From DATAGF01 sp963813355 (lineage in GTDB: Bacteria; Actinomycetota; Thermoleophilia; Miltoncostaeales; Miltoncostaeaceae), in assembly GCA_963813355.1 (NCBI GenBank), contig CAWEYS010000023.1:186001-250000 (forward strand): 64,000 bases of DNA. Direction: 5' to 3'. Shown here piece after piece: positions 1-8,121 of this stretch. The notes below the pieces were generated by a model. The model did no database searches. It saw only the letters and a program-made list of their open reading frames with translations, and was not told the DNA's origin. How positions within the stretch are numbered: the first letter of the stretch is position 1; the number at the start of each line of letters is the position of its first letter. Both the position numbers and the translations under genes were made by a program.

Positions 1-343
1 GGCCGTGGAGGTGGTCGACCATCGCCAGGGGCAGGCCCGCCGCGTAGGCCAGGGCCTTGGCCGTGGACACGCCCACGAGCAGCGCGCCGATCAGCCCGGG
101 GCGCTGGGTCACGGCGATCGTCGCGACCTCCTCCAGGGCCAGGCCGGCGTCATCGAGGGCCCGGTCGACCACCGCGTTGACCGTGCCCAGGTGGTGGCGG
201 GCGGCGACCTCGGGCACGACGCCGCCGTAGGGCGCGTGGAGGTCGGCCTGCGAGGCGACGACGCTCGAGGCGATCTCGCGGCCGCGCACGACCGCGGCGG
301 CGGTCTCGTCGCAGGACGTCTCGATGGCGAGGATCGGGCCCAC
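1..343 (-). CDS. tsaD: TsaD (tRNA t6A synthase subunit), 5' part only
   Basis: N-terminal ~114 codons of the ASKHA-fold protein that, with TsaB and TsaE, transfers threonylcarbamoyl to A37 of ANN-decoding tRNAs. The protein opens VGPILAIETSCDET, the family signature, then GGVVPEVAARHH. The start is a GTG at 343, two bases after the rimI stop, so translation is probably coupled. The window edge cuts the gene near the first metal-binding His motif (DHLH), so the catalytic C-terminal part is not visible. It is the last visible gene of a minus-strand tsaE-tsaB-rimI-tsaD run. Confidence 0.93.
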   Translation of the reverse strand, partial: MGPILAIETSCDETAAAVVRGREIASSVVASQADLHAPYGGVVPEVAARHHLGTVNAVVDRALDDAGLALEEVATIAVTQRPGLIGALLVGVSTAKALAYAAGLPLAMVDHLHG

Positions 344-345
344 GG

Positions 346-837
346 TCAGTCGTCTACTCCTTCCGGGCCCCCGCCGCGCCACATGATGATCGCATCCTCG
401 CCGTTGTCCGAGTAGTACCCCGGACGGATCCCGTGCTCGAGGAAGCCCTTGCGCCGGTAGAGGCGGATGGCCGCCTCGTTGGAGACGCGGACCTCGAGGG
501 TGAAGCCCAGGTGGGCCTTCCTGGCGGCCCGCACGAACAGCTCCTCGAGCATCCGGCCCCCGAGGCCGCGGCCCCGCTGGGCCTCGCGCACGCAGAGGTT
601 GAGTATGTGCCAGACGTCGGCGTATCGCGAGACCATGACGTAGGCGAGCACGTCGCCCCCCCTGTCGGCCACCAGGTCGAGGGTGCCGGGGCGGCCGAGC
701 TCGGACATGAACATCGCCCGCGTCCAGGGCGTCGAGGAGGTCGCGTTCTCGATCGCGACCACCTGGGGGACGTCGCGCGGGCGCATCTCGCGGATCTTGA
801 CGGCCGGCGGCGCGGCGGCCCGCTTGCCCCGCGCCAT
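346..837 (-). CDS. rimI: RimI-like ribosomal protein / N-terminal acetyltransferase
   Basis: GNAT-fold acetyltransferase of 163 aa. The acetyl-CoA pyrophosphate loop is seen as QRGRGLGGRML around residue 95, and the C-terminal VSNEAAIRLYRRKGF is typical of RimI. The start ATG at 837 lies two bases after the tsaB stop and matches the family N-terminus (IREMRPRDVPQV). In this conserved neighbourhood RimI usually acetylates the N-terminus of ribosomal protein S18; the exact substrate here is inferred. A much longer open frame extends upstream, but that part is a high-GC shadow of tsaB. Confidence 0.9.
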   Translation of the reverse strand: MARGKRAAAPPAVKIREMRPRDVPQVVAIENATSSTPWTRAMFMSELGRPGTLDLVADRGGDVLAYVMVSRYADVWHILNLCVREAQRGRGLGGRMLEELFVRAARKAHLGFTLEVRVSNEAAIRLYRRKGFLEHGIRPGYYSDNGEDAIIMWRGGGPEGVDD

Positions 838-839
838 CC

Positions 840-1550
840 TCACCTGGGCCCGTCCGCGGCCGCGCCCGCGGCTGCGAGCCGGTTGACCTCGGCGTCGGGC
901 AGGCGCGCGTACACCGGCCGCGCCGGCAGTCCCGCGCCCGCGGCGACGCGGCGCGCGAGGGCGGCGGCCCGGATGCGGTTGGCCGCCGCGCCGGGGCGGA
1001 GGCGCCGGAGCCCGGGCGCCTCGAGATCCGCCCCGCCCGCCTCGACCCCCTCGCCCCCGAGCCAGACCTCCTCGCCGAGGCCCGACAGGAGGCCGGCGAG
1101 CTCGGCCGGCGCGAGCGCCGACGGGCCGATCAGCTCCTCCAGCCCTCCGTCGGGCGCGCTGCGGTAGGCGGCGGCGAAGAGCTCGCGGCGGCGGGCGTCG
1201 AGGAGGGGGGCCACGACGGCCCCCTCCGGGGCGACCTCGGCGATGCCGAGGGCGAGGGCCTCCAGCGACGACGCGCCGGTCACGGGGACCCGGAGGGCCT
1301 GGCCGAGCCCCAGCGCGGTCGCGATGCCGATGCGCAGCCCCGTGAAGCCCCCCGGGCCCACGCCCACCACGACGCCGTCGATCTCGCGCACGGACGCGCC
1401 CGCCGCCGACAGCAGCCCGTGGGCCGCCTCGAGGACGCGCCGCCCCGACCCGGGCTCGGCGCCGAGCCACAGCTCCGCGATCGGCCGGTCATCCCGTACG
1501 AGGGCCAGGCTCGGGCTCGCGGTGGCGGTGTCGAGCGCGAAGGTCGGCAA
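840..1550 (-). CDS. tsaB: TsaB, t6A biosynthesis dimerisation partner of TsaD
   Basis: 236 aa. The start MPTFALDTATASPSLAL and the block VGVGPGGFTGLRIGIATALGLG near residue 65-85 are diagnostic of TsaB, an inactive ASKHA paralogue that dimerises with TsaD. The ATG at 1550 overlaps the end of tsaE by about 60 bases. Its position between tsaE and rimI is the usual bacterial order, so the whole threonylcarbamoyl-transfer complex is encoded together; the TsaC step that makes TC-AMP is not in the window. Confidence 0.93.
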   Translation of the reverse strand: MPTFALDTATASPSLALVRDDRPIAELWLGAEPGSGRRVLEAAHGLLSAAGASVREIDGVVVGVGPGGFTGLRIGIATALGLGQALRVPVTGASSLEALALGIAEVAPEGAVVAPLLDARRRELFAAAYRSAPDGGLEELIGPSALAPAELAGLLSGLGEEVWLGGEGVEAGGADLEAPGLRRLRPGAAANRIRAAALARRVAAGAGLPARPVYARLPDAEVNRLAAAGAAADGPR

Positions 1551-2007
1551 TCAGGCGGACCAGCTCGGAGCGGGTATCGGGCTCGCGGGCGTCGAAGAGT
1601 ACCAGCCTCCGGTCGCCGCCCATGTGGCGCAGTTCCAGCTCCAGGCGGGCCTCCGGGAGGACGGTCAGGAGCGCGTCCGGCCACTCCACGAGGCCGATCG
1701 CGTCGTCCAGCGCGGTCCTCAGGAGCTCGGCGTCCTCCGGGTCGGGGGCGCTCAGGCGGTAGGCGTCGACGTGCGCGATCGGGACGTCGCCCTCATAGCG
1801 CTGGGCGACGGTGAAGGTGGGGCTGGTGACGGGGCCCGCCACCCCGCGCGCCCGGGCCACCGCGCGCACGAGGGTCGTCTTGCCCGCTCCGAGCTCGCCC
1901 CGCAGCAGCACGAGGTCGCCCGGCGCGAGCAGCGGCGCGAGCCCGGCGCCGAGCGCCTGGGTGTCGTCGGGCCCCGCGCTCTCCCAGGTGAGCCGACCGC
2001 CGCTCAG
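1489..2007 (-). CDS. tsaE: TsaE, ATPase of the t6A complex
   Basis: About 172 aa P-loop ATPase. Walker A is GELGAGKTTLV near residue 40, followed by TSPTFTVAQRYEG and HVDAYRL, all standard TsaE signatures. The frame contains no ATG, GTG or TTG between the upstream glycosylase stop and the conserved N-terminal block (LTWESAGPDDTQALG). The best candidate is a CTG at 2007 overlapping the preceding TGA as CTGA, in the style of the ATGA and GTGA couplings elsewhere in the window. An alternative is an indel hiding a normal start. The function call is firm; the start is uncertain. Confidence 0.85.
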   Translation of the reverse strand: MSGGRLTWESAGPDDTQALGAGLAPLLAPGDLVLLRGELGAGKTTLVRAVARARGVAGPVTSPTFTVAQRYEGDVPIAHVDAYRLSAPDPEDAELLRTALDDAIGLVEWPDALLTVLPEARLELELRHMGGDRRLVLFDAREPDTRSELVRLIADLRARHRHREPEPGPRTG

Positions 2008-2702
2008 AAGAGGCCGAGCTGCTCGCCGGACGGCTCCGGCGGCTCCGGGTCGGGCGGCCCGGCCAGCCCCGCCCCGACGGCCACGACCTCGGGGACCTCC
2101 GGCGCCGGGGCACCGGGCCCACCGGCGAGCAGGCCCGGGATGCGGGCGAAGTCGGCCTCGAGCGTGGACAGCATCGCCCGCGTGTAGAGGGCGGCGGCGG
2201 GGTGGAAGAGCGGGTAGAGAAGGACCGGCTCGCCGGCGATGACCAGCGGGAGCTCGTGCCCGTGGACGCGCGAGATCCCGTCGGGGCGGCCCGACAGCAG
2301 CTTGGTCGCGAAGTTCCCCAGCGTGCAGACGAGCGTCGGGCGGATGAGCGAGATCTGCCGGAAGAGGTGGGGCTCGCACGCGCTGATCTCGGCCGGCTGG
2401 GGGTCGCGGTTGCCCGGCGGCCGGCACTTGAGGACATTGGCGATGAAGACGTCGTCGCGCGACAGGCCGATCCCCTCGATCAGGGAGGTCAGGAGCTGGC
2501 CGGCCTGCCCCACGAAGGGGATGCCCTGGCGGTCCTCGTGGTAGCCGGGCGCCTCGCCCACGAACATCACGTCGGCGTCGTGGTTGCCGCTGCCGACCAC
2601 CACCTGCGTGCGCCCATCGCTGAGGGGGCAGCGCACGCACCCCGACACCTCGTCACGGTGGTACGCCTCGAGCTGGGCGAGCCGCTCCTCGCGCTCCGAC
2701 AT
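2004..2702 (-). CDS. Uracil-DNA glycosylase, family 4 (Fe-S)
   Basis: 232 aa. The four cluster cysteines of family 4 enzymes are visible at about residues 22, 25, 93 and 109 (GCVRC, LKCRPP, SACE). The uracil pocket motif GEAPG is at ~49 and FVGQAGQLL at ~63, with a late HPAA motif. The enzyme removes uracil from DNA in base-excision repair. It heads the minus-strand tsa gene run and is divergent from panC across a 144-bp gap that must hold both promoters. The last 50 residues are low-complexity Pro/Glu/Gly and are not part of the fold. Start ATG at 2702. Confidence 0.9.
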   Translation of the reverse strand: MSEREERLAQLEAYHRDEVSGCVRCPLSDGRTQVVVGSGNHDADVMFVGEAPGYHEDRQGIPFVGQAGQLLTSLIEGIGLSRDDVFIANVLKCRPPGNRDPQPAEISACEPHLFRQISLIRPTLVCTLGNFATKLLSGRPDGISRVHGHELPLVIAGEPVLLYPLFHPAAALYTRAMLSTLEADFARIPGLLAGGPGAPAPEVPEVVAVGAGLAGPPDPEPPEPSGEQLGLF

Positions 2703-2846
2703 CGTGTCGCAGGGTAACCCACCGCTCGGCCGGAATGCCGCCCTGGCGCGGCTGCGCGGCCGTCGGTAACATCCCCGTCGCCCTGAGCGTGAGGCCTGGC
2801 ATCCCGATCCGCGGGAGTTGGAGCAAGCGCCGGAGGGAGGTTCGCC

Positions 2847-3773
2847 GTGAACATCGTGCGCACGGTCGTCAACCTGCGCCGCGCCGTGGCCGGGCTGCGC
2901 GCCGGCGGACGGCGCGTCGCGCTCGTCCCCACGATGGGGGCGCTGCACGAGGGGCACCTCTCCCTCCTCGACCTCGCCGGGCGCGACGGCCACGCCGTCG
3001 TCATGTCCCTGTTCGTGAACCCGACCCAGTTCGGGGCCGGCGAGGACCTGTCGCGCTACCCGCGCGACGAGGCGCGCGACGCCGCGCTGGCCGGTGAGCG
3101 GGGGGTCGTCCTCGTCTTCGCCCCCGGCGCCGGCGAGGTCTACCCGCCGGGATTCGCGACGACCGTGACGGTCGACGGGCCCGCCACCGTCCTCGAGGGG
3201 GCGGCGCGGCCCGGGCACTTCGCGGGGGTCGCGACGGTCGTGGCCAAGCTGCTGCTGGCGGCCCGGCCCGACCGGGCCGTCTTCGGCCAGAAGGACGCCC
3301 AGCAGGTCGCCGTCATCCGCCGCCTGATGCGCGACCTCCACCTCGACGACATCGAGCTCGTCGTCGGGCCGATCGTGCGCGAGCCCGACGGGCTGGCCAT
3401 GAGCAGCCGCAACGCCTACCTCGGCCCCGCGGACCGGCGGGCCGCCACGGCCCTCTTCCGCGGGCTCGCGGCGGCCGCCGCCCTCGCCGCCGCGGGCGAG
3501 CGCGACGGCGCGAGCCTCGAGGCAGCCGTGCGCGGCGCGATCGAGGCCGAGCCGCGCTGCGCGCTCGAGTACGCCGCCCTCGTCGACCCCGACACCTTCT
3601 CCCCCCTCGGCGCGCTCGATCGCCCCGCGCTCCTCGCCGTGGCGGCCCGCGTGGGCCCGGCGCGCCTCATCGACAACATCCCGCTCCCCCACCCGACCCG
3701 GAGGGCCGACGTGCCCCGCAGCCGCACGACCCCGAAGAGCACGACCCGCCGCGCCGCGGCGACGCTCAGATGA
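2847..3773 (+). CDS. panC: Pantothenate synthetase
   Basis: Joins pantoate and beta-alanine using ATP. The HIGH-like motif MGALHEGHLSL is at residues 30-40, FGQKDAQQ is mid-protein, and the KMSKS-like AMSSRNAYL motif is present. The GTG start at 2847 is chosen because a strong GGAGGGAGG site lies 6 bases upstream. At 308 aa it is some 25 residues longer than usual; the extra C-terminus is Arg/Thr rich, ends exactly where panB begins, and looks like an extension rather than a domain. The stop overlaps the panB start (ATGA). Confidence 0.95.
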   Translation: MNIVRTVVNLRRAVAGLRAGGRRVALVPTMGALHEGHLSLLDLAGRDGHAVVMSLFVNPTQFGAGEDLSRYPRDEARDAALAGERGVVLVFAPGAGEVYPPGFATTVTVDGPATVLEGAARPGHFAGVATVVAKLLLAARPDRAVFGQKDAQQVAVIRRLMRDLHLDDIELVVGPIVREPDGLAMSSRNAYLGPADRRAATALFRGLAAAAALAAAGERDGASLEAAVRGAIEAEPRCALEYAALVDPDTFSPLGALDRPALLAVAARVGPARLIDNIPLPHPTRRADVPRSRTTPKSTTRRAAATLR

Positions 3774-4549
3774 GCGCGCTGACCGCCGGCGAGCTGCGGT
3801 CCCGCAAGGGCGGTCGCCGCCTCGCCATGCTGACCGCCTACGACTACCCGACAGCCCTCGCCCTGGACCGCAGCGGCCTCGACGTCCTGCTGGTGGGCGA
3901 CAGCCTCGGCGAGGTCGAGCTCGGCTACGACACGACCCGCGCCGTGAGCCTGGAGATGATGGTCCACCACGTCCGCGCCGTCCGGAACGGGGTCGCGATG
4001 ACCCACGTCGTCGGCGACATGCCCGCCGGCACCTACCGCACGCCCGCGGAGGCGGTCGCGACCGCCCGGGCCCTGGTGGACGCCGGCGCCGACTCGGTCA
4101 AGCTGGAGGGCGGGCTCGTCCCGCAGGTGGCCGCCATCGTCGCGGCCGGGATCCCCGTGATGGGGCACGTCGGTCTGCTGCCTCAGACGGCCGACGCGTA
4201 CAGGCGCCAGGGCACCACTCCCGACGAGGCCGACCGCATCGCCGCCGAGGCCCGCGCCCTCGACGCCGCCGGCTGCTACGCCGTGGTGATCGAGGCCGTC
4301 CCGGCCGAGCTGGCGGCGCGCATCACCTCGGAGGTCTCGTGTCCGACCATCGGGATCGCCGCCGGCCCCGAGTGCGACGGCCAGGTGCTCGTGTCGACCG
4401 ACCTGATCGGCCAGGTGCCCAACCCGCCGCGCTTCGTGAAGCCGAAGGCCAACGTGTACGGCGCCGTGGTGCGGGCCGCCCGCGAGTTCGCCGCCGAGGT
4501 GCGCGCGGTCGACGTCGACCGGGAGGCGATCACCCGCGAGGCGGTGTGA
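3770..4549 (+). CDS. panB: 3-methyl-2-oxobutanoate hydroxymethyltransferase
   Basis: 259 aa TIM-barrel enzyme making ketopantoate from alpha-ketoisovalerate and methylene-THF, the first step of pantothenate synthesis. Metal and substrate motifs are LLVGDSLGEV (~40), TYRTPAEAVATA, KLEGG, GHVGLLPQ (~125) and IGIAAGPECDGQVLV. The start ATG overlaps the panC stop by 4 bases, so panC-panB is one operon. panD (aspartate decarboxylase) is not next to it here. Confidence 0.95.
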   Translation: MSALTAGELRSRKGGRRLAMLTAYDYPTALALDRSGLDVLLVGDSLGEVELGYDTTRAVSLEMMVHHVRAVRNGVAMTHVVGDMPAGTYRTPAEAVATARALVDAGADSVKLEGGLVPQVAAIVAAGIPVMGHVGLLPQTADAYRRQGTTPDEADRIAAEARALDAAGCYAVVIEAVPAELAARITSEVSCPTIGIAAGPECDGQVLVSTDLIGQVPNPPRFVKPKANVYGAVVRAAREFAAEVRAVDVDREAITREAV

Positions 4550-4974
4550 GCCGCCCGATGGGCGACGAGGAGCGCCGCCGCTTCATGATGGAGGGCACGC
4601 GCACCGGCAAGCTCGCCACCGTCCGCCCCGACGCGAGCCCCCACGTGACGCCGATCTGGTTCGTCCTCGACGGTGACGACGTCGTGCTCATGACGGGTTC
4701 CCGCACCACCAAGGGGCGCAACCTGCGCCGCGACCCCCGAGCGTCGCTGGTGGTCGACGACGAGCGCCCGCCGTTCGCCTACGTGCGGGTGGACGGCGCG
4801 GCCGAGCTGAGCGACGACCTCGACGAGATGCTGCCCTGGTCGATCGCGATCGCCGGGCGCTACATGGGCCCGCAGCTCGCCGAGAGCTACGGGCGGCGCA
4901 ACGCGGTGCGGGGCGAGCTGCTGGTGCGGATACGGCCTCGGAGGATCGTCTCCGAGGCCGGCGTGGCCGACTGA
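4546..4974 (+). CDS. PPOX-class, probably F420-dependent oxidoreductase
   Basis: 142 aa split-barrel flavin/deazaflavin-binding protein of the Rv1155-like PPOX family. Signatures: GKLATVRPDASPHVTPIWFVLDG near the N-terminus, MTGSRTTKGRNLRRDPRASLVVDDERPP in the middle. I place the start at the GTG (4546) that overlaps the panB stop as GTGTGA; an ATG at 4558 is the alternative. It follows panB directly, so it is likely co-transcribed, though no pantothenate role is known for the family. Substrate unknown. Together with the DUF385 gene near 38.8 kb it suggests an F420-using organism. Confidence 0.8.
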   Translation: MSRPMGDEERRRFMMEGTRTGKLATVRPDASPHVTPIWFVLDGDDVVLMTGSRTTKGRNLRRDPRASLVVDDERPPFAYVRVDGAAELSDDLDEMLPWSIAIAGRYMGPQLAESYGRRNAVRGELLVRIRPRRIVSEAGVAD

Positions 4975-5037
4975 GGGGCCGGAGCCCGAGCTGTAGCGGC
5001 GCCTGGCGCGCGAGAAGGCCGCTCCGCGGTCAAGAGA

Positions 5038-5246
5038 TCAGCGTCCTCCGCGCTTGGGGGGCGCAGCCTTCCCGCCTGAGACGTTCAGCGCCACGGCCGC
5101 GCGGATGAGCGCCTTCAGGGCGGGCGCGTCGATCTCCTCGCCCTCGTGGATGTCGATGGCTCGTCGCGTCGTGGTCGTCGGTGTCGTGCGCCGTGTGCCG
5201 CGGGCGGGATCGCGCTGGCGATCGCCGCCACTGGCGGGATAGCGCG
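5038..5246 (-). pseudogene. Remnant of a small protein downstream of fumC
   Basis: Directly after the fumC stop, one minus-strand frame ends with a protein-like tail (IDIHEGEEIDAPALKALIRAAVAL, stop at 5038). Upstream of this tail the same frame is unconvincing (Thr and Arg runs), while an adjacent frame gives an acidic HDTDDHD stretch; removing one base near 5157 would join the two. No start codon with a ribosome site is seen. This may be the end of a decayed or frameshifted small gene; the tail is loosely reminiscent of DUF1801 proteins, which I cannot confirm. The rest of 4975-5246 shows nothing recognisable. Confidence 0.3.
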
Positions 5247-6575
5247 CTACTTCGCGGACGGGTCCAGATCGTGGGGCCGGGCGATCCGGGCGAGGTCGAG
5301 GGCCTCGTCCAGGATCGACTCGTTGACCCCGTGCTCGCGCGCGACCTCGCGGAGCGGGCGGCCCGAGGCCGTCGCCTCCTTGACGATGGCGGACGCCCGG
5401 TCGTAGCCGATGTGGGGGTTGAGGGCGGTGGCCATCGCGAGGGTGTTCTCGCCGTGGCGGGCCGCGCCCTCGTGGTTGGCCTCGATGCCCGACACGCAGC
5501 GGTCGGCGAACAGCGTCGACGCGGTCGTCAGCAGGTGGATCGACCCCAGCAGGTTGCGCGCCATCAGCGGGATGCGCACGTTCAGCTCGAAGTTGCCCTG
5601 CGTGCCGGCGACGGTGATGGCCGTGTCGTTGCCGATGACCTGGGCGGCGACCTGGATCACCACCTCGGGGATCACGGGGTTCACCTTGCCGGGCATGATC
5701 GAGGAGCCCTTCTGCAGCTCGGGGAGGAAGATCTCGGCGAGGCCGGTCCGCGGGCCGCTGCCCATCCAGGCGATGTCGTTCGCGATCTTGGTGAGCGACA
5801 CGGCGAGCACCTTGAGGGCGCCCGAGGCCTCGACCAGCCCGTCGCGCGCGCCCTGCGCCTCGAAGGGGTCGGCCGGCGCGCTGATCGGCAGGCCCGTGTC
5901 GGCCGTCAGGCGCTCGCGCACGCGCTCGGAGAACTCGCGGTGTGTGTTGAGGCCCGTGCCGGTCGCGGTGCCGCCCAGGGGGATCTGGCCGAGGCGCGGG
6001 AGGGTGTCGGCGATGCGGTCCCGTCCCAGCCGCACCTGGGCCGCGTAGCCGGCGAACTCCTGGCCGAGCGTCACGGGGACGGCGTCCATCAGGTGGGTGC
6101 GGCCCGCCTTGACGACGTCGGCGAACTCCTCGGCCTTGGTCTCCAGCGCCGCCGCGAGGTGCTCGAGGGCCGGCAGCAGCCGGCGCGAGATCTCCTCGAG
6201 CGCGGCCAGGTGGACCGCCGACGGGAAGACGTCGTTCGAGCTCTGCCCCATGTTCACGTGGTCGTTGGCGTGGGCGTCGTCGCCGGCGAGGGTCGCGATC
6301 ACCTCGTTGGCGTTCATGTTCGACGACGTGCCCGACCCGGTCTGGAAGACGTCGATCGGGAACTGGTCGTCGTGCTCGCCCGCGGCCACCGCGTCGGCCG
6401 CGGTGGCGATCCGCTCGGCGACGGCGGCGTCGAGCAGGCCGAGCTCGGCGTTGACCCGGGCCGCGGCGCCCTTGATCCGGCCCAGCCAGCGCACCACGGG
6501 AAGCGGCACGCGCTCTCCGGACACCGGGAAGTTCTCCACCGCCTTGCGGGTCTCCCCGCCCCAAAGCTCCGCCAC
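5247..6575 (-). CDS. fumC: Class II fumarate hydratase
   Basis: 442 aa homotetrameric fumarase of the TCA cycle interconverting fumarate and malate. Conserved regions: TGSGTSSNMNANEV (~80), HVNMGQSSNDVFPSA, VKAGRTHLMDA, and the flexible SS loop GSSIMPGKVNP (~290) carrying the catalytic serine. The start is a GTG at 6575 with GGGGGAG seven bases upstream; the open frame before it reads through a repeat array and is not coding. The last residues (ARPHDLDPSAK) match a normal family end. It is transcribed alone or from a promoter within the repeat-containing gap 6576-6779. Confidence 0.95.
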   Translation of the reverse strand: MAELWGGETRKAVENFPVSGERVPLPVVRWLGRIKGAAARVNAELGLLDAAVAERIATAADAVAAGEHDDQFPIDVFQTGSGTSSNMNANEVIATLAGDDAHANDHVNMGQSSNDVFPSAVHLAALEEISRRLLPALEHLAAALETKAEEFADVVKAGRTHLMDAVPVTLGQEFAGYAAQVRLGRDRIADTLPRLGQIPLGGTATGTGLNTHREFSERVRERLTADTGLPISAPADPFEAQGARDGLVEASGALKVLAVSLTKIANDIAWMGSGPRTGLAEIFLPELQKGSSIMPGKVNPVIPEVVIQVAAQVIGNDTAITVAGTQGNFELNVRIPLMARNLLGSIHLLTTASTLFADRCVSGIEANHEGAARHGENTLAMATALNPHIGYDRASAIVKEATASGRPLREVAREHGVNESILDEALDLARIARPHDLDPSAK

Positions 6576-6680
6576 CGGGCTCCCCCTCGTCGGATCGATT
6601 CCCACCCCGAAGCGTACATCGACCGCCGGGGACGGCCCTCGCCTCAGGCCCTGATGACCGTCACCCGCGGGGCGCGATCG

Positions 6681-6772
6681 CGGCCAAGTGGCACGGCGTG
6701 CATCGGCCAAGTGGCACGGCGTGAATCGGCCAATTGGCGCAGCGTGCATCGGCCAAGTGGCACGAAGCGCTC
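6681..6772. repeat. Four-unit 23-bp tandem repeat with palindromic core
   Basis: Four contiguous 23-bp units begin at 6681, 6704, 6727 and 6750. Each carries the dyad core GCCA-NN-TGGC: GCCAAGTGGC at 6683, 6706 and 6752, and GCCAATTGGC at 6729, the start points exactly 23 bp apart. The units touch, so there are no spacers as in CRISPR. The array sits between the M20 peptidase stop (6780) and the fumC start (6575), both on the minus strand. Related, less regular copies occur at 16.7 kb. Confidence 0.9.
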
Positions 6773-6779
6773 CGGGGCG

Positions 6780-8108
6780 TCAGTCGGAGAGGCGCCCCAG
6801 GGCGCGGAGGATCTCCATGCCCGCCAGGGTGCCGAGCTCGAGGTGCTCCACGCGCAGGTGCTCGTCGGGAGCGTGGATCGCGTCGTCGGGGAGGCCGAAG
6901 CCGGTGAGGATCGTGGGGATCCCCTTCGCCGCGAGGACGGCGACGACCGGGAGGGTTCCGCCGAGGCGCACCGGCGCCGGGCGCCACCCCGTGGCGGCCT
7001 CCATCCCGTCGGCGGCCGCGGCCAGCACAGGGTGGCCGGGGTCGAGGACCGCGGGCAGGGCGAGGCCGAGGTCCTCGATCGTCACCTCGGCGCCCTCGGG
7101 GGCCGCGGCCGTCATCAGGCCGTCGAGCGCCGTGGCGACGGCCTCGGCGTCCTGCCCGCCGGCGAGCCGCAGGGAGAGGGTGGCGAACGCCTCGGCCGGG
7201 ACGATCGTCTTGACGGCCCACTGCTCGCCGCAGGAGAGCCCGTGGACGTCGAGCGACGGCGAGGCGAGCGTGCGCATGTAGAAGCCGTCGGCCGCGCCGG
7301 CGTCGGCCGGGCGCAGGCCGGCGGCGGCCAGCGCCTCGGCGCCGGGGGGCAGGTCGTTCCAGGCGGCGACCTCGGCCGCGCCCGCGGGGGCCACGCCCGC
7401 GTAGAGCGGCGCCGGCAGGCGGCCGTCCCGGGGCACCACCGCGGCGAGGACCTCCATCAGGGCGTGGGCGGCGTTGAGGGCCGCCCCGCCGAACAGGCCG
7501 GAGTGGGCGTCGGCGCCGGCCGTGCGCACGCGGACGCGCCGGTAGAGCATCCCCCGCACGCCCGTGCAGAGGGCCGGCCGGCCGGGCCCGATCATCGGGC
7601 TGTCGAAGATCAGGACCGCCAGCGCCGGCTCGGCGTCGGCCGCGAAGTGCTCGAGCGCCGAGGTGCCGCCGCTCTCCTCCTCCCCCTCCACCACGAAGCC
7701 CACCCGCACGGGCAGCTCGCCCGCGGCGGCCAGGCGCTGGACCGCCGCGATCAGCATGAAGAGGTTGCCCTTGTCGTCGCTCGCGCCGCGCGCGTAGAGG
7801 CTCCCGTCGCGGACGACCGGGTCGAATGGCGGGCTGGTCCAGAGCTCGGCGGGCCCCGGGGGCTGGACGTCGTAGTGCCCGTAGACGACCACGCGCGGCG
7901 CGTCCGGCGCGCCCGAGGCGGCCGGCACCTCGCCCAGGACCAGGGGGTGGCCCGCGGTCGCCTTCACCTCGGCCTCGCCGCCGGCGCGGCGGATCTCGGC
8001 GGCCACGAGCGCCGCCGCCCGCCCCATGTCCGGCGCGTGCTCGGGCACGGCGCTCACGCTGGGGACCCGCAGCAGGGCGTCGAGGCGCTGGAGCTCCTCC
8101 GGGGTCAC
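6780..8108 (-). CDS. M20 family dipeptidase / carboxypeptidase-like hydrolase
   Basis: 442 aa zinc peptidase of the M20 (ArgE/DapE/CPG2) superfamily. Metal ligands are visible in VVYGHYDVQPPG (~75), ARGASDDKGN (~107) and VVEGEEESGG (~140, with the general-base Glu); the dimerisation lid contains DAHSGLFGG. The N-terminus and length match cytosolic M20 dipeptidases rather than succinyl-diaminopimelate desuccinylase, but the substrate cannot be told from sequence. It ends just before the 23-bp repeat array. Confidence 0.88.
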   Translation of the reverse strand: MTPEELQRLDALLRVPSVSAVPEHAPDMGRAAALVAAEIRRAGGEAEVKATAGHPLVLGEVPAASGAPDAPRVVVYGHYDVQPPGPAELWTSPPFDPVVRDGSLYARGASDDKGNLFMLIAAVQRLAAAGELPVRVGFVVEGEEESGGTSALEHFAADAEPALAVLIFDSPMIGPGRPALCTGVRGMLYRRVRVRTAGADAHSGLFGGAALNAAHALMEVLAAVVPRDGRLPAPLYAGVAPAGAAEVAAWNDLPPGAEALAAAGLRPADAGAADGFYMRTLASPSLDVHGLSCGEQWAVKTIVPAEAFATLSLRLAGGQDAEAVATALDGLMTAAAPEGAEVTIEDLGLALPAVLDPGHPVLAAAADGMEAATGWRPAPVRLGGTLPVVAVLAAKGIPTILTGFGLPDDAIHAPDEHLRVEHLELGTLAGMEILRALGRLSD

Positions 8109-8121
8109 GGCGCCAGCCTAC

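Noticed and set aside
6681..6772. CRISPR array
   Set aside because: The 23-bp units are contiguous with no variable spacers, and no cas genes are in the window.
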